A stretch of 64,000 nt of DNA. Source: Akebia trifoliata. Taxonomy: Eukaryota > Streptophyta > Magnoliopsida > Ranunculales > Lardizabalaceae. Location of the stretch: assembly GCA_017979445.1 (NCBI GenBank), contig CM030714.1, positions 19,215,892 to 19,279,891 on the forward strand. The letters are read 5' to 3'. Shown piece by piece: positions 22,086 to 33,612 of the stretch; position 1 is the stretch's first letter, and each line of letters starts with the position of its first letter. The notes under the pieces are model-generated. The model was not told where the DNA came from. It did not search any database and saw nothing but the letters and a program-made list of their open reading frames with translations. Both the position numbers and the translations under genes were made by a program.

Positions 22086-22785
22086 TCGTGTAACACCACA
22101 TGGTGTGCTATCTCACTCTTGGCCACCCATACAAGGAATTTTCTGGCATTGTTTAAGGAGATTCAAGATGGATCACCCTGATCAGATGAAAATCAAAGCA
22201 ACATGACATGTGGTGAAGCAATTTTGTCGACATTGCAGATTACTATCACCATCATCTGATGGACTGATAATGGCTCTTGAGGTAAATTCACATGGCTATT
22301 TGTTGATCACATTCTGACTTGAAAGAATGTATATATAGATAAAAGGGGAAAAACCTTAAGTAATTAGAGTAGTATATTGCTTTTCTTTTTATGAGTTTCG
22401 AGCTTTAGAAAATAACACCATGTACTAGTTGTTGTGTTGTGGATATGTCCTTAGATATGTAGTTATAATAACAAGACTAAAATGAAGAAACTAATGATTT
22501 TATGGGGCTGTCGCAAAGCTCATCTGTGCTGCATCAATTTGTAGTCGAAACCTATTAATTTTTTTTAGTCATAAATCAAAAAAAACGATAGCCATAGACA
22601 ATTGCAAATTGCAGTAGTCATTTTTGCTGACTATTGAAGACAGTCGTTTTTTCCCGACAGTTTTGGTATGTCGCAAATGAAAGGGGACTCCTTTTAAAAC
22701 GACAAGAATCCCGACAGTTAGAACAATCGTATTTTTCAAAAACGACTGTCCTGGACAGTCATTTTTTGAGCGTTATGACGTAGTG
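22086..22785. other. Right subterminal region of CACTA B
   Basis: Noncoding up to about 22560, then repeated acgac / gacagtcg subterminal motifs up to the TAGTG end at 22781-22785. Confidence 0.6.
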
Positions 22786-23460
22786 GGGGCTTCACGGTAT
22801 GATTACTTTTCAAAGAAAGTAAAGATTGAAAGGAATTATGACGAAATTGTTTCAGGCCGTCACATTGTGTTTTGGGATGAATTACCCATAAATATGGTTT
22901 TTTTTTTTTATATATTAAAATTATGCGATAAAATCATGTCACTATATTTGTCACTACAGCTTGTTCACTTCGAAGTTTAGAGAGGGATGATAGAATCCCA
23001 AGTCACAGGGATTACCTCCCGCACCTGCTAGGTTTTTATTGTTGTGGGGGCAGATTGTCTAGACTATATTTGTTTCTTGGTCAATCTTGCTTCCTTGTGG
23101 TGGGCGAAGTGTGAAAATTCTATGCAAAGGGACGTTATTTAGTGCATAAATATATATTTTCATTAATTGTGGTAATTTTTTTCACTTTGAAAAATTAAAA
23201 AAACTACGGCCTTGGGCTGTCATTTTTTTTTAATCATTTATCACTCTTTGTCAATGATGTAAATGACATTTAAACGATGGCCCAAAGCAGTCGTTTTTTT
23301 CGATGGCTTTGGTTTTCCAACATTTTGAACGACTGTTGATGTCGGTAGCATTTGAAAAGTGACTTCATTTTTAACGACTGTCGCTACGACAGTTAGGACA
23401 GTCATTTTTAGTAAAAACAACGGATTTTGACCGTCGTTTTTTGCAACTTTTATCATAGTG
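22786..23460. mobile_element. Right end of a further CACTA element (C)
   Basis: Ends ...gcaacttttatcatagtg at 23460; the reverse complement starts CACTATGATAAAAGTTGCAA. The last 250 bp are packed with aacgactgtc / gacagtcg subterminal motifs of the same kind as in element B. I found no matching left end in the window, so it is either lost or decayed. Element B may be nested within it. Confidence 0.6.
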
Positions 23461-24496
23461 TACTGGCATTCAACATCAAGGTGAGCAATTGGGATATTTT
23501 TCCCATAAGATAATTTTTCAGAAAAACTGTTAATCAAATAAGGTTTTGGATTCTGGAAATTAATTTTTATAAATTGATTCTAACAATCTATAATCAAAAT
23601 TGAGAATAAGGTTCTACAATCCGAACCAAATATCCCCTTAATTTATATTTGTAAACAACGCTAAAAGGACTCGAAGTCTCTGTCTTTAAGGATACATTTT
23701 ACATAAAGGTGAAATCCTTATTGACCCACATAAATTGTATTAGGTTACTATCAGTAAGTGCTTGGTATGATATGTCACCATTAGTTTTACAGTACAATTC
23801 TTTGAGGTGTTATTCAAATGTTAGCGTCTTTTACGTATGCCTAACACTATCAGGCTTCATGCTTTAATTAATGCACATCTTGTTTGTGTTAGACGCCAAG
23901 TGTCATGGAATTTTTTTTTTTGCGCATCATGTAACCATGTGGTGATGTCACGTTAGTCCCCATATGTTTGGGTCTCTGTCTAATTGGTTGTTCTTTTTGT
24001 TACTATTTATATAAGTTTCTTGTAGTATGAAGAAACATGTCAAGTATTTAATGGGCATACAATACTTCATACTTGAATATAAACAATCATAGTATAGAGT
24101 TGGTCAAACTTGTGTTGATAAGTTTACGATTCAAACTCTAAAAGAATGTGAAATGGTGACCAAGACATGAGATTTTAGGTGATGTGTCGTAGCAACATCT
24201 ATCACTGCATAGACCTTTAGTCGGATGGCCATGAAATTATACCCGGAGACATGGGATGCCAGGTGATGTACCAGAGATAGTGTGCATTAGATGGGCAAAA
24301 CTGTCTTCTGTGATTTCATAATTGACGACGTTTTGTCACAAATCACGACTTAGTGATACATTTGTTTGTTACCTTCAAGATGGACAATGAGAAAAAGGCA
24401 TGCATCAAATGTTTTGGGATAAATATAAATCTTGACAGTTGGATATCATATTTACATGGTCATGGTCAAGATCATGTGTTTCTCAACAAAACACGA
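23461..24496. other. Intergenic sequence between CACTA C and a MITE
   Basis: AT-rich, no gene or repeat that I can support on either strand. Confidence 0.5.
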
Positions 24497-24809
24497 GACA
24501 ACCTTTGTCTTATATGGGTTAGGAGTTTCGAATTGTGAGGATTATCTCTATGGTAAGGAGATAAATCCCCACAAAAAAATCAGCTCATTCTGAAATTTCT
24601 AATTCTATCAAAAGTTGTTTACAAGTTGAAGAATTAAGGCTCGTCAATTTTTATTGTTAATTTGTAAATTAATTTTGATGTGGTTAGAAATTTTGGAACG
24701 GGTAAATTTTTGTGAAGATGATCTCTATGGTAAGGAGATCATCCTCACAACAACAAAAAAAATCCATTCCGATTCCGGAACTTCTAACGCATATAAGACA
24801 AAAGTTGTC
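24497..24809. mobile_element. Decayed second copy of the long-armed MITE
   Basis: Inverted-repeat arms begin gacaacctttgtcttatatg and end ...cttctaacgcatataagaca with aaagttgtc, the inner part of the MITE at 20193-20573. The internal gatctctatggtaaggagat palindromes are retained in both arms. The outer terminal block (gttcagcaccctaag) is missing, so the ends have diverged or been deleted. Confidence 0.75.
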
Positions 24810-25443
24810 AAAATAAATTTGTCTCTTGATCCCAACCCATAAATCTTCAAATCTTTATTGTTTACTAACTCAAACCCAGTTTCCAGGCTGTAGTAGTGAG
24901 CTTGCAATCCTTGGATTAATGAATCGAATAACCTTAAATTGGACTCTTTAAAATCAAACTATCAAACTGATTAGAGCCGTGATGGTGATTTTCTGTAAAA
25001 TTGTTCTAACGCTCATTATCCCCATCAAGTTTAAGTTTTCCACCTTCAATTATTTGGGGTCCCAAAATCCCATTTCAGGTGACTTTTTTCACATGGACAA
25101 TGGCCTTTGACGTAGTTCTGACATTAGATCTCATCATTTTGAGTGGTATAATCATTTTCGAGTCCTACTCCCTATGCAAAACTAGTGGAGGATCTTCCTT
25201 CATCTTCCTTCATTGTAAATTGCTCATGCTATCTAGTCCCATTTCTTTATTCCTCTTCTTGCCAATTAGATTTTTTCCTTGTTCAGTTGTTCATATCTCC
25301 AAAGTTGCCTGTCCCTGGCAGTTTCTTCAAGAAAAACAATTTTCCAATACCTTGACCCTTTAGTTGGGGCATTTGGAAGAAGATGAATGGGTATTTGAAA
25401 GTGAAAAAAAACAAAAAAACAAAAAAAACCAGCCAACATAAGG
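24810..25443. other. Intergenic sequence, no recognised gene
   Basis: No family resemblance in the open stretch at 25079-25363 or its complement. A short A-rich tract with acaaaaaaac motifs lies at 25405-25430. Confidence 0.4.
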
Positions 25444-25446
25444 TTT

Positions 25447-25477
<31 letters not shown>

Positions 25478-25479
25478 GG
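25444..25479. repeat. T13-G23 homopolymer junction
   Basis: Thirteen T followed directly by twenty-three G. Runs of G this long are rare in plant DNA and prone to sequencing error, so the exact length is unreliable. Confidence 0.9.
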
Positions 25480-25499
25480 TTGCGGGATGTAAATAATTT

Positions 25500-25649
25500 A
25501 AATTATACTACTGCCTTTCTGTATCCTTCATCCTCGGGGACGGCCTGGATATTTTTCAAGGTCTCCAAGTAGAGTGAGATCAACACTTCCCGTGCGTTTG
25601 GAGCCACATCCACCCCAACGATCCCTGTTGTCTCCTTAATCTTCGCCAT
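25500..25649 (-). pseudogene. NDUFA5: NDUFA5-like (complex I B13 subunit) first-exon fragment
   Basis: Minus-strand reading from ATG at 25649: MAKIKETTGIVGVDVAPNAR, then EVLISLYLETLKNIQAVPED, then EGYRKAV. This is the N-terminal part of the plant NADH dehydrogenase 1 alpha subcomplex subunit 5 (ETC_C1_NDUFA5), a peripheral-arm subunit of mitochondrial complex I. The coding part is uninterrupted to a possible donor (gta|gtataa) near 25505. The remaining two thirds of the protein is not found in the 2 kb on the 3' side, so the gene is truncated. The frame is also open upstream of the ATG, to the CACTA D end at 25721, with a GA-rich leader. It could be an exon stub cut by rearrangement or another captured fragment. 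Confidence 0.8.
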
Positions 25650-25799
25650 TATGGCGGACCGAACCTTTGAAGGATCATATTCGCCCCTCTCTCTCTCTCT
25701 TTGGGGTTTAATTCTCAAGACACTACAGGAAAAATGATTTATTGCGATAATTTATAGTGACGATCAGATTTTGACCGTTGCTATAGAGTCGTTTAAGAC

Positions 25800-27127
25800 G
25801 AAATCGGATCTCACTCTCTGTCTCTTCATCTCTCTTTGTCTCTTCGTATGAAATCCTAAACTCTCTCTGTCTCTTCGTCTCAAATCTCAAACGAAAACAA
25901 CATTTTCTTCGTCTCTTCCTCTCTTCATCTGAAATGAAAACAACCTCTTTGTCTCAACTCTCAAAGGAATAGCCTCTTCGTCTCAACCTTGATCTCTCTG
26001 TCTCTTTCTTATCTCAAACTCGATCTCTCTGTCTCTCATTTCAAGCTCGAAAACGAATTTGATGATTTTTCAGTTGAATCGATAGAAAAGGTATGTTTTC
26101 CTACATATTTTGATGACTTTTCAGTTGAATCGATCCCTAAACCCTAGATTTTTTGTTATAGGGTTTGAACTCTCGGTAGTGTTGATTTTAGTTTTGGTTC
26201 GATTGCAAATCCTAAAACTTTGATTTTATTTTCTAGGTTTTTAATATCGAGAGGGGATCAACTCAGTTGAGCTTTAGCATCGAAAGACAAGTTTGTCATG
26301 AATTTGAGTTATTTCCCATCTCTCAAATTGCTTAGTTTGAATTGGGGTTTTCTGGTACTATTCTCCAACTCTGTTGAGTTATTTCAGTATTTTTTTGTTT
26401 CAAGATTTTCAAATTTAACTTATTTATGTCTATTTTGCTGCTTAATGTTAGAATTTTCCAAGTTCTTGAAGTAATTTAAGAGTTGAAAATTTATTTTTCA
26501 CATATTTCGAATAAGTTCTTGATTGTAAAGAAGATATGACTAATTGGAGCCATTTAATTGAATCCTGAATTGGCTTCAAACAACTACTTATAGATTTTCG
26601 GACCATTAATCATGAATTGGCTTCAAATAACTGACTATTTATCATTGATCTTCAGACATATGGTTTAGAAGGCCTCTAATTTGGTATACATACATCAATT
26701 TTATTGTTTCTCCAATCATCCCTTAATTATCTTTATCCATATTATGGCAAGTTGACTCACTTTTATAGAAGAACCATAGATTTTTTTTCTTTGAGATTAT
26801 AACAAATAAACTTAAATCAAGGGTTCTCTATCCACTGCCACATCAACATTGTGTAAGAAAGGAAAAAACATTATAAAAGGGATGTTGGGTTTAGTTAGAT
26901 TTTCAGTTTAAAATCAATCAAGCATTGTTTTTTATATACCATAGACAGTTGTAGGATAAGGTCTTCTTTTATGATGTTGTGTTCATGGGTTTTGTGGGTA
27001 ATATTATTGGTTAAGTTTGAAAGATTAGGGTGTTTAGTCCTGAATCTCAAAGAAAATCTGCTTTTAGTTTAGTTTTAGGTCATATTTTTATTTAATCTTT
27101 ACTTTTCTAGAGTTCTCTTCTTTGATA
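25800..27127. other. Left interior of CACTA D
   Basis: 25805-26050 is rich in tctctgtctcttcgtct motifs and resembles a plant 5' leader. The rest is AT-rich and intron-like. No coding similarity recognised. Confidence 0.45.
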
Positions 27128-27257
27128 AAATTAGAGGTGTTGGATTTAAGTCTTAACTACTTCAAAGGGAGTATTCCTTAATCTATTGGAACTCTGACTT
27201 CTCTCAAGGCTTTATCTTTGCATGAAAATAAACTCAATTGCTCCCTACCAATCCGAG
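27128..27257 (+). pseudogene. LRR receptor-like protein exon fragment
   Basis: Plus-strand reading KLEVLDLSLNYFKGSIP, stop, SIGTLTSLKALSLHENKLNC, SLPIRG, ending at a g|gtaaat donor. This is two plant-type 24-residue leucine-rich repeats (LxxLxLxxNxLxGxIPxxIGxLxxL), as in receptor-like proteins. One in-frame TAA replaces the residue after IP. Only this exon-sized piece is present. Confidence 0.75.
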
Positions 27258-28035
27258 GTAAATAATTTAAATTGTTGTCAAGTTTCATTACTAAAGAATT
27301 TTTGTATAAAACAGATCCTTATTCATTGGATTACTCATTTCCCTACAAAAAATTGATATTTACTTTAATCTGAAATTCTCTTAATGCAGCTAACATTTGT
27401 TGTTGTTATTTCTAGTAATGTTATATGAAAGATACATATAATTACGTTAAATTTACTCATTTTAATAAATTGTTCATCGCTTTAAAACCAATTTTAGAAG
27501 ATAAGCATCACGTGCATCGATCTCACTTGTTTCACATATCAATTATCATGTGTTTTTTGTGCGGAGTTAATTCATAAATTAAAAGGAATTCACTTTTTGT
27601 AATTGCCATTAGATTAATCCGTAACATGGTTACCTTTCCACTAACTATTCATATGACCCAACTGGTATATATCATTAGCGGAACTAAACAACAAAATAGA
27701 AACATGGCCAGGACATCTAGAGTTCTAAACTATTGTTTAGTCACTTTGTTTTACTTCTTTTTTCTTATTGCTTGTTTTTCTCTTGAGGGTTCCTTGTGCA
27801 ACTCTTATCATTCAGGGTTGACTTCAAAATGACAAATCCTACTTGTAAACAATGGTTTCCATATTACCTTCTAAAACAACTCATCAGGAATAAAATGAAT
27901 AGAAAAATAATCCATTTATGCACTTTCAAGAAATGACCATTGTTTGTTTGATGTTCCCTTTTTTGGATTAAATTATAGTTGAATTTTAGATAGTCTATTT
28001 GCTGGTCATTACCCTTCATTATGTTTGAAATGCAG

Positions 28036-28152
28036 GTATTTTTCTATATGAAATGCTTTACAGTCAATTGTACACCTTTCAGGGGAAAGATCAGGCAGAA
28101 AACATTTGCCAACATTCTGCACAATGAACTCACTTTTCCAAGTAGCATCTCT
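28036..28152 (+). pseudogene. PHOT2: Phototropin-2 kinase fragment, exon a
   Basis: Exon after a tgcag acceptor. The first part reads (G)IFLYEMLY in one frame; after a small indel near 28065, TPFRGKIRQKTFANILHNEL and then TFPSSIS follow in the next. This is the late kinase domain of phototropins, plant blue-light receptor AGC kinases at the plasma membrane (family GILLYEMLYGRTPFRGKNRQKTF...). The wording TFPSSI fits phot2 better than phot1 as I remember them. It ends at a gtaaaa donor. The frameshift makes it non-functional. Confidence 0.85.
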
Positions 28153-29527
28153 GTAAAAATAAACATTCCTTGTTATAGAACTATAATTGCTTTATCTTCA
28201 TTCACATAATCATCATCATCATAATCATCATTGCCTAAGCCATATACCAAATATTTGGGAGAGACTCTTTTAATTGCATTTTATTTCAAACTCAATTGGT
28301 GAATGAGCTGTTGTGAAAATTAAATCATCTAGATTGATATCGGATGATAGAAGGCCGACGGTTGGAATTGAGGGTTTATCAAATAAAAAATAATGGTTTG
28401 AAATTAAGAAAGAATCACTTCTCATTATTCTCTACAAAAGAGTTATAATGATAAATATAATAAAGAAAGGTAAAAAAAAGGAAGGGAAGATATGAGGTAA
28501 ATCACTTATTAGTTATTTCTGAGGATGTCGCAGACTTGGACACAGCACCAATTTGTGGCCTTTTATTGGATGGAATTAGCACCACCCAGGGATTGATCGA
28601 ACACAACTCATGCAAGGAATCACTTATCCCACATTGAGTAACCTTTACAGCAGCCACAATTACTTTCAGAAATATTATCTAACTTTGCTTAAAATTGAAG
28701 GTTTACATGCACAGTCACCAAAGTCTCTGACTTACTGAAAAAGTCACGATTGCATAGCCCTAGCCAAGCTCAATTTTACTGAATTTTCCCTTTGCCGACT
28801 TATTCCCGAACCCCGACTTGGTGACTGTTTACATGGATATTTATAGGTGGCTACAACAACATTGTTCTCACATATTTCCATTTCTACTCAAAACAGAAAT
28901 CAGTAAATTTCCTATTCTTTTATTTGGATAGGATTTCTTTACTCTAGTTATGTTCTCTTTCCCAATAACAAACTTTTCTTTGAACTAACTGATGAAAAAT
29001 AAAAAATAAAATAACTAATAAATTTATTAAAAACACTGAAACTCCTTTAACCAATTTGTAGTACCTTGGAGTGATTTACTACTAATACAAAATATCCTTA
29101 AGCCTTCTTTCACAATGGTGCATGTGACCTTGTGCTACTTGGCAATCCATGATTTGTTGTTCCTTCCCATATTCATAGCTATAGAGTGGCAGTTGAAAGA
29201 GATGTAATTTAGCCTGTTAACCTTGAATGTTAAGAGCTGCAAATAATATCTCTAAATCAGTTACATCTTTTAGTTCATGATTCTAAACCCATATATCGGA
29301 GTTATAATGTATGGTTTATCATTTCAATCCTATAGATCAAATTCTACCAGAAAGTAGAAACAATTCATGATTGTACTGAACCATAACGTTTACTCAGAGA
29401 AAATCAGATTTTCAACCCACTAGGGCATGTTAGATCTTGTAACTTATAAGTTGATCATGCAGAGCTAAAGACATGTTTGGCAAAAAGATGAGACGTATAT
29501 CACTTATCCGAATGTGTACTATTGCAG
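28153..29527 (+). other. Intron of the captured phototropin fragment
   Basis: 1.38 kb between two phototropin exons with donor and acceptor intact. It includes a small inverted repeat at 28700-28845 (acagtcaccaaagtc with gacttggtgactgt), possibly a short MITE. Confidence 0.55.
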
Positions 29528-29668
29528 GTAAGCCTTGCAGCTAGGCAACTGATTCATGGACTATTGCAAAAAGATCCTGCCTACCATTTAGGTTCAAACA
29601 TTGGCGCCCATGAGATCAAACAACACCCATTCTTCCATGGAATCAATTGGCCCCCTCTCCTTAGCATG
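29528..29668 (+). pseudogene. PHOT2: Phototropin-2 kinase fragment, exon b
   Basis: Exon after an attgcag acceptor reading [20 protein letters not shown], then [20 protein letters not shown], then WPPLLSM. This is the C-terminal lobe of the AGC kinase (family ..LLxRDPxxRLGSxxGAxEIKxHPFFxGxNW). R in the RLGS motif is H here. The frame is open; the donor after M appears lost (catgttagt). Confidence 0.9.
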
Positions 29669-29896
29669 TTAGTTAATTCTCCCTCATTTGTTTGTTCTAA
29701 ATAAATTTTTCGGCCTACTTTATTTGAACTTTTTAGTTTTTGAGCTTTACTTGGGTTTCTGAAACAATAAATGGTTCCAAAGAGGAAGCTACCCACATTT
29801 AAATTTTTAATGTAAAGAAAGTTGCACGGATTGAAACTGAGATGTAGTTTCACCGAACTGGCTTTATATTAAATTTCAACTTGGATTTGCATGTAG

Positions 29897-30010
29897 AGCC
29901 CCCCTCGACTAGATGTGCCTCTTAAATTAATTGCAAAGGAAGCAGATTCTAAGGCCAAGGATGCATAGTGGGAAGACATTCCGACTTTGGAAGATTTTTG
30001 AAGGCGAAAA
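29897..30010 (+). pseudogene. PHOT2: Phototropin-2 C-terminal tail, exon c
   Basis: After an atgtag acceptor it reads SPPRLDVPLKLIAKEADSKA, then KDA, an amber stop at 29966-29968, and WED. This is the extreme C-terminal tail of phot2-type kinases (SPPxLDxPLxLIxKDPxAKDxxWED). The stop replaces one codon before the conserved WED. Exons a, b and c are consecutive in the family, showing one genomic piece of about 2 kb was captured with its introns. Confidence 0.85.
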
Positions 30011-30632
30011 GGAAATCATCCATAATGCCTTGAATTGATAAAACAAAAAAACTTGACACTATTGTTCTTTTGTACTATACTGTTGATCATCGTTTTTTTT
30101 AGTTGTTGGTGTTATATTTTTTGCTTTTCTTGGATTGTCACAAAAGAGCACGTAACCAACCAAGAGAAACAACAAACACGAGGAGATGGATGGTGGTATC
30201 ATATACCATAAAGCAAATAGCATTACTATTAATAGATAGAACCTTATGGGCAGATCTCACAACTTTCTGGTGAATAAATTGTGTATGTAGCATTTTTACC
30301 AAGGACATTTTTCAATGAATAAATTGTGTTGTTAGATAAGTCACTTGGAAATGGTTTGAATATTCTTATTATCTTTGAGATTCTTCTGTTAGAAAATTTG
30401 TTTGGGATAGTAATTGTATCAGTAAGGGTATGTGAGGCACAATCAAAAATTCCTTTAACGATTCCTCATAAGACGAATAGCCAATACATCACAGGGATAA
30501 CGTGCTGGGATCTGCCACCCTATGAAACAAATCTATTTTATCATTATTTCTTTGTCTTATTTAATACAATTTTGTAAAAGAGATGGCAGTGTGAGATTTG
30601 AAGCTGCACAACACGCTTCCCTCATGCCTTAA
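30011..30632. other. CACTA D sequence between phototropin tail and element G
   Basis: Probable captured 3' flank. No further gene recognised. It ends in CTTAA (30628-30632), the target duplication of element G. Confidence 0.5.
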
Positions 30633-32258
30633 TGAAAGCGCCCTCGATCCGCGGGGTATGTGGATCCTTTTTTAATTTTTGAGGTTTGGGAGTCTCCACC
30701 TAGTTATTATGGTCTAGGAGTCAAAAATTGACTCTAATAGATAAAACAATTAATCTACGACTAAAAAGAAACTATGGTCCGAGGATCATGTTACGGGGTT
30801 GGAAGGTGTTAGGTACCAACCTCGTCCGACAAACGTCGGTCTCTACTATTTTTCAAAAAAATATTACATTGCAAAAAATACCTAAAACAAATAAATAAAA
30901 CAAATAAAAAAAAGTAAAAAGTAAACCTAGATGATCGCAACGATTTGTTCCCTCAGAGCTGGCAGAGAGACTCTTCGTATGAGATTCCTTACTTTTGTTC
31001 AGTTACTGGATCTGCTTCAGATCTCCAAGTTGAGGTGTCTTCTTTTTAGATCTGAGTATTTTCTAATTTGTTTATGAATTTCTAGGTATTTTTGAAGGGT
31101 TTTGTGTGTTATTTGAGCAAAAGTTGGGGCCTGGATATTAGGTAGGGAGTTGGGACTTCAAAATCAGGGTTTGGAGAAGGCTAGGAAGACTTTTTGACCT
31201 ACTTTTTCTAGGATTTATTTTGACCTACGAAATTAGGTTGTGGAAGCTCTATATTTATAGAGTTTTTTGAAAGAATTAGGGTTTGACTAGGTCTCCTTTT
31301 AGATGAGGTAATTAGGGTTTTGACTTAAGTCTTATTTGATTGACTAGGTTTATTTAGATTAGGGTTTTAATTAGGATTTTGACTTAAGTCTTATGTGATT
31401 GACTTGTTTTTTTGAAGTTAGGTTTTTTAATCTTACGTACAATGAAAGAATATATTTTTAAATCTTATGGAGAACCCCCTAATTATATCTCTAATTATTT
31501 GGACCCCCAGATGGAAGGGTCTCTTAATAAATATCAGGGGGCTCCATTTAAATAAGTGGGCAACTATCAACAATTTTGCTTGAGGGCTTGATTGATTAAT
31601 TTTCTTGGTTCAGATTTTTAAATCAATTTTATTAAGATTTCAATTTACGTTAATTAATTTTTTATTTATTAATTTCAAATTTTAAAATTTTTAAAATTAG
31701 AAAATTACCGTTTTACCCCCGAAGAGAACTTTTGCGTTTCAAGTCGTTTTTCGATGTTCCGGGATGTTTTGGAATCGATTTTTCGTTAAAATTTCAATGG
31801 GATTATCGGTTTGTGTCACCTATGAAATTTTTGGCGTGAAATGATTGTGAACCATTATGAGGGGCATTCCGTAATTTTGTCAAATTTGGTGAAAATTGGC
31901 GGAATAGTTGATTTGATTTTATTTTGTTCTTTTATGTATTCAAATGGATTTTCCTAAGCTTAATGTAGGCTCTAGGGATGTTTTGATGTTAGGGGTATTT
32001 TGGTAATTTTGTCAATTTTAGTGATTTTTATCGTAAAACTTATTTTTGTTTGAAAAATGATGATTTCTACGTTTTGGATCATATTTTCCTAGCGTAGCGT
32101 AGTTTCTAGAGTTTTGTTTGCTTGAGATACCTCATCTGAATTTCTGAAACATATCTACTAACAGATATAACATTGGAATAATCATCCATCATTGGGAATC
32201 ATCATGATCGGATTGACAAGTTGATTAATCAGGCGAGTACAAAAATGGGATGTCCACA
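30633..32258 (-). repeat. 3' LTR of element G
   Basis: Plus-strand start TGAAAGCGCCCTCGATCCGC, end gggatgtccaca. Colinear with the LTRs at 5110-6765 and 44862-46485. Confidence 0.9.
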
Positions 32259-32276
32259 GATGCCCCTCTTTGACAG
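32259..32276 (-). promoter_or_regulatory. Polypurine tract of element G
   Basis: On the minus strand CTGTCAAAGAGGGGCATC directly precedes the 3' LTR start TGTGGACATCCC. This purine-rich block is where plus-strand DNA synthesis would be primed, and it fixes the element's orientation as minus. Confidence 0.8.
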
Positions 32277-32706
32277 AGGGTTGAAGCACGTTGGATAGCA
32301 AATCTATTTTGGTAGATAGTGCGATATCTGAATGCCAAAGCTAGTGATAGTTCATTTTGCAGTCTAATTTAGTAATTCGTCGAGACGTTCGGATCCTTGA
32401 GTGTAAAACTCTCCCCGAACTAAAAGGTTGTCAGGTCCTCGAGCCTGAACTCTCACTAACGATGTCAGATCCTTGAATTTTGAAAAATTCTCCCTGACTA
32501 ATCAAAAGTTCACGTATGTGAAATGGTGATGCCTACTAAGTATTCTATCGGATCATTGAGAATAAACTCTCCTCAATAACCACAAATGTCAGGTCTTAGA
32601 GATTTTCTTTCGCTGACGATGATGATTCAAATTGAAATACACATACGCAATGAAGACAATCACATGAGATAGGTGATGTAGAAACTCCACTAAATCCTAT
32701 CGAAAT

Positions 32707-33612
32707 TCTTTTTTAGAGGTCAAAAAAATTTGAGTCTCATTTATTGAATTTTAGTTAAGGTTTATAGAAACTTAAACAATCCTGTTAATTCATTCTATGA
32801 TTCAAAAAGTTGAAGTCTCATTTCTCAGACTTGGACTTAGGTTTGTAGGTACTTCAAAAAACCTACTCATTCTATGATTCAAAAAGTTGGAGTCTTGTTT
32901 CTCAGACTCGAACTTAGGTTTGTAGGTACTTTAAAAAATCAACTGATTCTATGATTCAAAAAGTTGGAGTCTCATTTCTTGGACTCAAACTTAGGTTTAT
33001 AGGTACTTCAAAAAATCTACTCATTCTATGATTCAAAAACTTGGAGTCTCATTTCTCGGACTCGAACTTAGGTTTGTAGGTACTTCAAAAACCTACTCAT
33101 TCTATGATTCAAAAAGTTGGAGTCTCGTTTCTCGGACTCGAACTTAGGTTTGTAGGTACTTCAAAATATCTACTCATTCTATGATTCAAAAAAGTTGGAG
33201 TCTCGTTTCTCGGACTCGAACTTAGGTTTGTAGGTACTTCAAAAAACCTACTCATTCTATGATTCAAAAAGTTAGAGTCTCGTTTTTCGGACTCGAACTT
33301 AGGTTTGTAAGTACTTCAAAAAACCTACTTATTCTATGATTCAAAAAGGTGGAGTCTCGTTTCTCGGACTCAAACTTAGGTTTGTAGGTACTTCAAAAAA
33401 CCTACTCATTCTATGATTCAAAAAGTTGGAGTCTCGTTTCTCAGACTCGAACTTAGGTTTGTGGGTACTTCAAAAAACCTATTCATTCTATGATTCAAAA
33501 AGTTGGAGTCTTATTTCTCAGACTCGAACTTAGGTTTGTAGGTACTTCAAAAAACTTACTCATTCTATGATTCAAAAAGTTAGAGTCTCATTTTTTGGAC
33601 TCGAACTTATTG
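32707..33612. repeat. 77-bp tandem array, about 12 copies
   Basis: The marker tctatgattcaaaaa recurs at 32794, 32871, 32948, 33025, 33101, 33178, 33256, 33333, 33410, 33487 and 33564, a spacing of 76-78. Each unit contains 'gactcgaacttaggtttgta' and 'ggtacttcaaaaaacctact'. The first copy is the most diverged. It is noncoding and lies between the pol end and the polypurine tract, the position occupied by the 33-bp array in element E. Confidence 0.95.

Larger units (their letters stand above)
9729..22785. mobile_element. CACTA DNA transposon B, interrupted by element A and a MITE
   Basis: The right end reads (reverse complement) CACTACGTCATAACGC and the left end GACTATGTCATAATGG. They match except for the first base and C/T changes. 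Three-base flanks are GGG on both sides (9726-9728 and 22786-22788), the size expected for CACTA elements. The ends carry many copies of a short aaaacgac / gacagtcg subterminal motif, the presumed transposase-binding repeats (9768-9835 and 22590-22770). Without element A (11696-20010 plus CCT) and the MITE it would be about 4.4 kb. No transposase is seen, so it is non-autonomous. It holds exon-like pieces at 11039-11129 and 21965-22085. Confidence 0.75.
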
